A DNA stretch of 19,653 nt from NCBI GenBank assembly GCA_964455095.1, contig CAYVUV010000184.1, positions 1 through 19,653 on the forward strand, given 5' to 3'. Made by a program: the position numbers and the translations under genes. Every line of letters starts with the position of its first letter. Position 1 is the stretch's first letter. Source of the stretch: CAYVUV01 sp964455095. Lineage in GTDB: Bacteria > Desulfobacterota > Binatia > HRBIN30 > CADEER01. The notes beneath the pieces were generated by a model that saw nothing but the letters and a program-made list of their open reading frames with translations, made no database searches and was not told the DNA's origin. Below are positions 14,676 through 19,653 of this stretch, one piece after another.

Positions 14676-15955
14676 CGCGGCTCTGCGACCGGGCGCGCGG
14701 CAGCGGTCGCGTCAGCGTGCAGCGAGCGCCTGACGGTGACGCAGAGAGCGACGCACAGGATCCAGAAGAACCAGTGGATCACCAGCAGGTGCGCCTCGGC
14801 GAAGTTCATGACGACAAAGGCGATCAGAAATACGAGCGCGAAGAAAGAGAACGCGGATGGCCGGCGCTGCCACAGCCGCGCGGCGTTGGAGAGCGCCCCG
14901 AACAGATAGGCACAGGCGAGGATGCCGGCCGGAATGCCGAGCTCGGTGACCACGTTGGCGATGCCGTTGTGTGCGTTGGCTGCCGAGCGATGCCGCGTGA
15001 TGGCGATGTGCGGCAACAAGGTGTCGACCGACCGCCCCCAGACCGCCGCGTATCCGTAACCGGTAGCCGGCCTCGCCTGCGCAATGATCCGCGCGCCGCC
15101 CCATAGCCTCAGGCGGCCGTTCAGCGGGTCGGCATCGCCTACCGGGGTGGCCAGCGGCGCCAGGAGGAAGGGCACGACGGCTACGAACAGCACCAGACCG
15201 AGCGCCAGCCGGCGCAACCGAGCCGGGGATGGGCGCCGCGTCTCGAGATACACCAGCGCGGCCAGGCTCAGCAGCAGTGTGGCCAGCGAGGTGCGGGAAC
15301 GCGTTTGCAACAGGGCGAAAACCGACGCGGTACACAAGGTGATTGCCCAGATCGGACGCAGCCCCCGCCTCAGCCCGAGGACGAGAAAGAGGATCGTCGC
15401 CCAAACCGCGACGGCGCCGAAGGTGTTCTTGTGGCCCATGATGCCACGCCAACCGATCGACTGGCCCGGGAGCATCGGCAGCGCGGGGAGCACCAGCTCG
15501 GCGAGAATGCCGGAGAGAATCAGCAGGAGGAAGGTCCACAGCAGCACGCGCATGAGCCGCGGCGGCGGGCAGGTGTAGCCGATGAACACGCCGACCATGG
15601 TGGTGCCGAGCAGCGATGCGGCTTTGCGGAAGGAGTACGACGGGTCGAGGGACCAGAAGCAGGAGGCCAGCGCGAGCCCCAGCAGAACACACAATGCCGG
15701 CTCATAGCGGACGGTCCAGCGCAGCCATTCGGTGCCGGATTGCCGCACCAGCCGCGCCGCCGCCAGCGCGTAGATCAGCCACCACGTCGCCCGCAGCACG
15801 AAATGCACGGGGCTCAGGTCCGACACGCGATCGCGCACGGACACGGCAGCGACGAGCAGGATGGCGATCGCTGCGACCCCGTTCCACCCGAGCGGCTCGC
15901 GCGCCTCCTGCAGCGCCGCGGCCGGTGCGGCGCCCTCGTCGGCCTCATGGACCAT
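14672..15955 (-). CDS. O-antigen ligase / Wzy-type membrane polymerase
   Basis: A 427-residue polytopic membrane protein with about ten to twelve hydrophobic segments and a large periplasmic loop. The loop contains GRLRLWGGARIIA and AHNGIANVVTELGIPAGI, the paired motifs of the WaaL/Wzy_C family, with the conserved HN followed by the polymerase/ligase hydrophobic helix. It would transfer an undecaprenyl-linked glycan to lipid A-core or protein, or polymerise repeat units. WaaL and Wzy cannot be separated on sequence alone. I prefer ATG 15955 over the GTG at 15958. The end overlaps the next gene as ATGA (14672-14675). It is the first gene of a four-gene minus-strand block. Upstream lies the 116-nt palindrome behind arsM. 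Confidence 0.85.
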   Translation of the reverse strand: MVHEADEGAAPAAALQEAREPLGWNGVAAIAILLVAAVSVRDRVSDLSPVHFVLRATWWLIYALAAARLVRQSGTEWLRWTVRYEPALCVLLGLALASCFWSLDPSYSFRKAASLLGTTMVGVFIGYTCPPPRLMRVLLWTFLLLILSGILAELVLPALPMLPGQSIGWRGIMGHKNTFGAVAVWATILFLVLGLRRGLRPIWAITLCTASVFALLQTRSRTSLATLLLSLAALVYLETRRPSPARLRRLALGLVLFVAVVPFLLAPLATPVGDADPLNGRLRLWGGARIIAQARPATGYGYAAVWGRSVDTLLPHIAITRHRSAANAHNGIANVVTELGIPAGILACAYLFGALSNAARLWQRRPSAFSFFALVFLIAFVVMNFAEAHLLVIHWFFWILCVALCVTVRRSLHADATAAARPVAEPR

Positions 15956-15988
15956 CACGGAGACGACGCAATCACTTCGCCGTCAGAA

Positions 15989-16104
15989 ACGGAAGTAGCA
16001 GCAGGGGAAACCGCAGCGGCGCTACCGCGGCGTCTCGTGACCCCCTCGGGGTCCGAGACGTCAGGTGCCGAGCCAGGCGGTTTTCGAAGCCTCGCTACTT
16101 CCGT
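15989..16104. repeat. Nested imperfect palindrome covering the arsM 3' end
   Basis: Three sets of inverted arms share nearly the same centre (about 16046). The outer arms are ACGGAAGTAGC (15989-15999) with GCTACTTCCGT (16094-16104), the middle arms AAACCGC (16008-16014) with GCGGTTT (16077-16083), and the inner arms CGTCTCG-t-GACCCC (16031-16044) with GGGGTCCGAGACG (16048-16060), closing on a CTC loop. The right outer arm includes the arsM stop codon. In arsM orientation the structure follows the stop directly. There is no T-tract, so a classical intrinsic terminator is doubtful. It could be a strong RNA hairpin separating the arsRM and glycan transcripts, or a MITE-like insertion. Confidence 0.72.
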
Positions 16105-16919
16105 GCGACGAGCTTCAAGCTCACCACGTTCTCCACCAAACGCTCGGCGTCCTGCATCGTGAGCCCGTCTTTGGCCAGCGCCGCCTGGATGTCCGGGCTC
16201 TGCAGATCGACGATGCCGCCAAAGCCGCTTTCCGCGACGACGTCGACCGTCGCGAAGCCCGCCGCCTTGATTGCCGCGAGGTAGTCGGCGCGCACCATCG
16301 CGCCCGCGATGCAGCCGACGTACGCCTCGGCGCTGCGCAGCAGGCCAGCCGGCAACGGGGTCTTGAGCACGAGGTCGGAGATGGCCAGTCGCCCGTGCGG
16401 TCGCAGGACGCGGAACGCCTCTCGAAACACCTTCGGCTTCTCCGGCGAGAGGTTGATCACGCAGTTCGAGATGATGACATCGACCTGGCCGTCCTCGACC
16501 GGCAGCGCCTCGATGTAGCCGCGGCGAAACTCGACGTTCTGCGCACCGACTCGCTGCGCGTTCTGCTCGGCGCGCGCCAGCATTTCCGGCGTCATGTCGA
16601 CGCCGATCACGCGTCCTGTCGGACCCACCGCCTGGGCGGCGAGCAGGGCGTCAAAGCCGGCTCCCGAGCCGAGATCCAGCACGGTCTCGCCGGGCTGCAC
16701 GCGCGCCAGGGCGAGCGGGTTGCCACAGCCCAGGCCGAGATTGGCTCCGTCCGGAACCGCCTGCACCTCCGCTTCCGTGTAGCCGATGCGCTGGGCGATC
16801 GCGGTCGCGTTCGTCGCCGTGGCGCCGCAGCACGAGTCGGCGTTGCGCGCGATGCCGGCATAGCCGTCGCGCACCATCTCTCTGATGCGGTCGTTCTCGC
16901 TCTCCACGTTGGTGGCCAT
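16095..16919 (-). CDS. arsM: Arsenite S-adenosylmethionine methyltransferase
   Basis: A 274-residue class I SAM-dependent methyltransferase, normal ArsM length. The SAM site is VLDLGSGAGFD (residues 80-90) followed by IGVDMTPEML. The As(III)-binding cysteines expected for the family are present: Cys65 (GLGCGNP), Cys153 (ISNCVINL) and Cys203 (YVGCIAGA). An N-terminal SCCG (Cys30/31) adds the usual extra pair. It would convert arsenite to methylated arsenicals in the cytoplasm. A clean AAAGGA lies about 8 nt upstream of ATG 16919. It is 59 nt downstream of arsR in the same direction, which fits a two-gene arsenic operon. Its stop codon lies within the outer arm of the 116-nt palindrome, which may mean the last codons are not ancestral. 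Confidence 0.93.
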   Translation of the reverse strand: MATNVESENDRIREMVRDGYAGIARNADSCCGATATNATAIAQRIGYTEAEVQAVPDGANLGLGCGNPLALARVQPGETVLDLGSGAGFDALLAAQAVGPTGRVIGVDMTPEMLARAEQNAQRVGAQNVEFRRGYIEALPVEDGQVDVIISNCVINLSPEKPKVFREAFRVLRPHGRLAISDLVLKTPLPAGLLRSAEAYVGCIAGAMVRADYLAAIKAAGFATVDVVAESGFGGIVDLQSPDIQAALAKDGLTMQDAERLVENVVSLKLVARK

Positions 16920-16978
16920 CGCTCCATCCTTTCATCGCCCGGTCGCGGCGCGAGCGAAATGCCGGCCGCTGCGGGCGC

Positions 16979-17350
16979 CTATTTTCCCGGACAGCAGAGT
17001 GGGACCAGGGTGCGAAACCGCCCGAGCACGTCCTCGAGCTGCGCGACCACGGCCGGCCCGTCCAGCTCGAAGAAGACGTTGCGGCCGACTTTCTCGCGCC
17101 GAATGATCCCCGCGTCGTAGAGCTGCGCGAGATGCCGCGACACGACCGAGCGGTCCTGCGGCACCTGCGCGGCGATCGTGCCGATGTCCGATCGCCCGCG
17201 CACCGTCAGGAACTTGAGGATCTCGATGCGCACCGGCTCGCACAGCGCCCGGAAGACCTTCGACTCCAGGATGCCATCGAGCTCCTGTGCGGCGCGGTGC
17301 CGGGTCTTGGCTTCAGCGGGCCTGGCGTTCGTGAGGGCATTCGTGCGCAT
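16979..17350 (-). CDS. arsR: ArsR/SmtB-family arsenic-responsive repressor
   Basis: A 123-residue winged-helix repressor. Residues about 25-95 hold the DNA-binding domain (ALCEPVRIEILKFL, IAAQVPQDRSVVSRHLAQLYDAGIIRREKVGRNVFFEL). The classical ELCVC metal site of type I ArsR is absent. The C-terminus has PLCCPGK (Cys119/Cys120), and Cys37 lies in ALCEP, an arrangement closer to ArsR proteins that bind As(III) with a C-terminal Cys-Cys pair. It would repress its own promoter until As(III) binds. The start, ATG 17350, has no Shine-Dalgarno sequence. It falls within a perfect 7-bp dyad and 7 nt after the -10 box, so the transcript is probably leaderless. The arsM gene follows in the same direction. 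Confidence 0.92.
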   Translation of the reverse strand: MRTNALTNARPAEAKTRHRAAQELDGILESKVFRALCEPVRIEILKFLTVRGRSDIGTIAAQVPQDRSVVSRHLAQLYDAGIIRREKVGRNVFFELDGPAVVAQLEDVLGRFRTLVPLCCPGK

Positions 17351-17386
17351 TGATGCACAGATAATGCGCCCCGGTGTTCCTGTCAA
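17345..17386 (-). promoter_or_regulatory. Compact arsR promoter with overlapping operator
   Basis: Reading the minus strand: TTGACA (17386-17381, perfect -35), a 17-nt spacer, then TATCTG (17363-17358), then 7 nt to the ATG at 17350. A perfect inverted repeat, GCGCATT-N11-AATGCGC (17345-17351 and 17363-17369), has one arm across the spacer/-10 junction and the other across the arsR start codon. A repressor bound there would block RNA polymerase. The -35 lies across the lnt stop codon (TGA at 17385-17383). Predicted transcription starts at or beside the start codon. Confidence 0.62.
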
Positions 17387-18924
17387 CCACCCCCGTCGCC
17401 GCCGCGTCTCCGTGCGATGAGCGCGAGGCCCGTCGCGAGCAAAGCGAGCCAGCCAGGCCAGTCGCCCCAGCGCGTGTACACGGTGTCGCGGTCGAGCAGG
17501 TGCACGCGGCCGCGCAGGTTCTCGCGCACCAACAGGCCGCTGTGCGCGATGTCGCGGCCGAGCGGGTCGATGATGGCGCTGATCCCGGAGTTGGTAGCGC
17601 GCACCAGGTAGCGGCGGTGTTCGACGGCGCGGAACCTGGCCAGCGCGAGGTGCAGCCACGGCTCTTGCGAATCGCCGAACCAGGAGTCGTTGGCCAGGGT
17701 GGCGATGAGATGCGGGTGGGCCGTGAGAACCATCCGGCGCACATACGACGCCTGCACCACCTCGTGGCAGATCGGCGTCGAGATGCGCCAGTCCCCGAGT
17801 GCCAGGGCCGGCGTGCGGGTCCCGGCGCTGAACGCGGAGACGCCGGCGAAGCGGTCCGAGAGCCCGGCGATGGTGTCGGCGAACGGCACGTACTCGGTGA
17901 ACGGAATCAGCACGTTCTTGTCGTACGCCTCGCGAATCACCCCGTCGGCTCCGATCAGCAGCGCCGAGTTGTACTTGCGGTTGCGGCCGCTGCTGCCGTC
18001 TACCGACGCCGCGCCGAACAGCAGCGGGACGCTGACCTCCTCGCGAATCAACCGCCCGGAAATGGGCAGCGGCCGGCGCAGGCCGCGCGTGTAGACGGTC
18101 TCCGGCCATACCACCAGATCGACCGGACCAGCGCTCAGCAGCTCGCGCGTCTGCTGCAGGTAGGTGCGGTGATCGAGCGCGGCGCGCTGCCCCTTTTCGA
18201 AGACGCCGAGGTTGCCCTGGACGATGGCGACCTCCAACCCCGGCGCCGCGGCGATGGCGGCTTCGATCTGCTGCATGCGCAGCGATCCGTACAGCGAGGC
18301 GGCCGCGGTCGCCGCCACCGCGCCGGCCCAGATGGCGACGGGGCGACCGCGCGTGCCGCGCATCCACCGCCAGGTCTCGCAGACGGCGGCGTTGATCAGC
18401 ACCAGGAAAGCCGTGAGCAACAGCGGTCCGCCGAGATCGGATATCTGGATCAGCAAGGTTCGAGAGACGAGCGAATGACCCAGATAGACGGGAAAGAGCG
18501 ACGGATAGAGCCACTCGATCACCAACAGCGGCGCGCCGCCGGCGAGCAGCACCGGCCAGCCGCGCTGCCGCAGCCGGGCGTACAACGCGCCATAGAGCGC
18601 GAAACGGAGCGCAAACCAGGCGGCATCGGCAAGCCAGAAGGCGGCGCCGAGCAGGACGTTGCCGCCGAGAAAGACATCGACGATGCGCCACATCCAGGAA
18701 AAGCCGCCGCTGTAGGCGACGAGGCCGAACGCGAAGCCGAGCAGCACCGGGCGGAGCCCGCGCCGGTGCACGGTGTCGTCGAGCGCTAACCAGAGAGGAA
18801 CCAGACAGACCAGCGAGAGCGGCCAGATGCCAAAGCCGGCGAAACCGAGAAACGCGAGCCCACCGCCGGCAGCGGCGAGCGCGACGCTCACCATTCCGAC
18901 GCTGGGTCTGCGGCCTTCTGGCAC
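17383..18924 (-). CDS. lnt: Apolipoprotein N-acyltransferase
   Basis: A protein of 503-513 residues, normal Lnt length. The N-terminal half has about six hydrophobic segments (LVCLVPLWLAL, LLGFAFGLVAYSGGFSWMW, PLLLTAFLVLINAAV). The C-terminal nitrilase-like domain has the Glu-Lys-Cys triad: Glu275 in VVWPETVY, Lys336 in YDKNVLIPFTEYVPF and Cys386 in TPICHEVV (CHE in place of the commoner CYE). It performs the last step of lipoprotein maturation, N-acylating the lipid-modified Cys. Two starts are possible: GTG 18924 and ATG 18894, ten codons apart. Both overlap the upstream ankyrin gene (37 or 7 nt) and lack a strong ribosome binding site; the ATG is perhaps more natural. Its stop codon overlaps the -35 of the arsR promoter. 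Confidence 0.93.
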   Translation of the reverse strand: MPEGRRPSVGMVSVALAAAGGGLAFLGFAGFGIWPLSLVCLVPLWLALDDTVHRRGLRPVLLGFAFGLVAYSGGFSWMWRIVDVFLGGNVLLGAAFWLADAAWFALRFALYGALYARLRQRGWPVLLAGGAPLLVIEWLYPSLFPVYLGHSLVSRTLLIQISDLGGPLLLTAFLVLINAAVCETWRWMRGTRGRPVAIWAGAVAATAAASLYGSLRMQQIEAAIAAAPGLEVAIVQGNLGVFEKGQRAALDHRTYLQQTRELLSAGPVDLVVWPETVYTRGLRRPLPISGRLIREEVSVPLLFGAASVDGSSGRNRKYNSALLIGADGVIREAYDKNVLIPFTEYVPFADTIAGLSDRFAGVSAFSAGTRTPALALGDWRISTPICHEVVQASYVRRMVLTAHPHLIATLANDSWFGDSQEPWLHLALARFRAVEHRRYLVRATNSGISAIIDPLGRDIAHSGLLVRENLRGRVHLLDRDTVYTRWGDWPGWLALLATGLALIARRRGGDGGG

Positions 18925-19643
18925 GGCACGGTCCCCGCGGCGGCGCGCTCGGCGGCGGTGCGGCCCTCCTGATCCTTGATCGACGGGTCGGCCCCGCGCC
19001 CGAGCAGCAGCGCGGCCATGTCGCCGTACCCCTTGGCACAGGCCACGATCAGCGGCGTGTCGCCGAACTGATCGCGCACGTTCACGTCGGCTTTGGACTC
19101 GAACAGGAAGCTGGCGACCTCGCGCCGGTCGTTGAGCGCGGCGTGGAACAGCGCCGTGCGCTGCTGGATGTCGCGGCGGTCGACCGCGGCGCCCTGCTCG
19201 ATCAGGTAGCGCACGATGTCGAGCTGGCCGTTGGCGGCGGCGAAGCTGAGTGCCGTGCGGCCGCCGGTGTCGGGATCGTCGAGCGCGGCGCCCCGCGCGT
19301 GCAGCCAGCGCAACAACTCCAGATCGCCGGCGTCGAACACGGCGAGGAAAGCGGGGTTGCGGCCGATGTCGTCCTTGGAGTGGATGCTGGCGCCGCGCGC
19401 CAGCGCCCGTTCGATGGTCGGGCGGTCGTTGCGCCGCACGGCGTCGAGCAGGCGCTGCTCGATGGTGAAGGGCTCCGGCTTGCGGCCCTCGCCGGTGCCC
19501 ATGGCCAGGTTGCGCGCCGCGGAGACATCGCCGGCGGGTGTCGGTGTCGCCGGTGCAGTCGGGGGTGACTCGCCCTGGCAGGCCGAGAGGAAGTGCGCGA
19601 TCAAGAGGACGCTGTGCGCTCCACTGCTATGCGTCGAGCGCAT
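18888..19643 (-). CDS. Ankyrin-repeat protein with a putative lipoprotein signal
   Basis: A 251-residue protein. The N-terminus carries a short hydrophobic stretch ending in LSAC (VLLIAHFLSAC, residues 12-22), a lipobox with Cys22. A Pro/Thr-rich linker (SPPTAPATPTPAGD) follows, as in many lipoproteins. Residues about 60-240 hold about five ankyrin repeats (GRTALSFAAANGQLDIVRYLIEQGAAV; QFGDTPLIVACAKGYGDMAALLLGRGADP), a protein-interaction scaffold. The start ATG lies only 10 nt from the window edge, so an upstream start cannot be excluded. The signal's hydrophobic core is short, so lipidation is an inference. It overlaps lnt, which would N-acylate it, and the two are probably cotranscribed. 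Confidence 0.8.
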   Translation of the reverse strand: MRSTHSSGAHSVLLIAHFLSACQGESPPTAPATPTPAGDVSAARNLAMGTGEGRKPEPFTIEQRLLDAVRRNDRPTIERALARGASIHSKDDIGRNPAFLAVFDAGDLELLRWLHARGAALDDPDTGGRTALSFAAANGQLDIVRYLIEQGAAVDRRDIQQRTALFHAALNDRREVASFLFESKADVNVRDQFGDTPLIVACAKGYGDMAALLLGRGADPSIKDQEGRTAAERAAAGTVPCQKAADPASEW

Positions 19644-19653
19644 GGGGCCTGGG

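Noticed and set aside
12672..14909. A 745-codon open frame on the plus strand opposite the GT2-toroid fusion
   Set aside because: It is antisense to a gene with clear motifs, rich in Arg/Ala/Gly, and has no recognisable domain.
6588..15955. Exosortase/PEP-CTERM-type polysaccharide locus
   Set aside because: The asparagine-synthase-like gene suggests it, but no exosortase, PEP-CTERM protein or associated GT signature is in the window.
16031..16060. Inner hairpin as an intrinsic terminator of arsM
   Set aside because: The stem is strong but no T-tract follows on the minus strand. It is reported as part of the palindrome instead.
17351..19039. Upstream extension of the arsR frame through lnt
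   Set aside because: The extra sequence is Arg/Ala-rich antisense-like noise overlapping lnt. The promoter and dyad place the start at 17350.

Overview
The window is GC-rich with tight gene packing and consistent coding style. The gene content suggests a deltaproteobacterium-like lineage (Myxococcota or Candidatus Binatota / Desulfobacterota_B). The main evidence is a secreted LamG protein with eleven DUF4215-type Cys-rich repeats, plus thrombospondin-3-like acidic motifs and a large exopolysaccharide/O-antigen gene set. This taxonomic placement is an inference from gene content. No rRNA, tRNA, CRISPR array, transposase or phage gene was seen.

Layout. (1) 1-406 has no convincing gene but holds a short hexanucleotide-periodic tract. 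(2) 419-4984, plus strand: a secreted Ca2+-dependent PI-PLC-like phosphodiesterase, then a 1002-residue secreted LamG / DUF4215 / TSP3 protein. (3) 5169-5824: a vapBC-type toxin-antitoxin pair with a 4-nt ATGA overlap and an apparently leaderless antitoxin gene. (4) 6014-6307, minus: a small exported protein with an Asp-rich tail. (5) 6588-10541, plus: a GNAT/FemAB-like protein, an asparagine-synthase-like protein without the usual Cys2 nucleophile, and a GT2 glycosyltransferase. (6) 10546-15955, minus: an O-antigen ligase/polymerase, a GT2 fused to a putative alpha/alpha-toroid domain, a second GT2 and an SGNH hydrolase, joined by ATGA overlaps or an 18-nt gap. It converges on block 5 with only 4 nt between stop codons. 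(7) 15989-16104: a roughly 116-nt nested imperfect palindrome covering the end of arsM. (8) 16095-17350, minus: arsR then arsM. (9) 17383-19643, minus: an ankyrin-repeat putative lipoprotein, then lnt (apolipoprotein N-acyltransferase).

How the genes may work together. Blocks 5 and 6 look like two converging halves of one cell-surface glycan locus: three glycosyltransferases, a ligase/polymerase, and three decorating enzymes (acyl or aminoacyl transfer, amide transfer, SGNH acyl chemistry). No initiating transferase or flippase is present, so the locus is either incomplete here or relies on genes elsewhere. ArsR-ArsM is an arsenic-sensing and methylating module. The arsR promoter is unusually compact: its -35 box lies on the lnt stop codon, its transcription start falls at or next to the arsR start codon, and a perfect 7-bp dyad covers the -10/start region. 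The ankyrin lipoprotein overlaps lnt, the enzyme that would complete its acylation.
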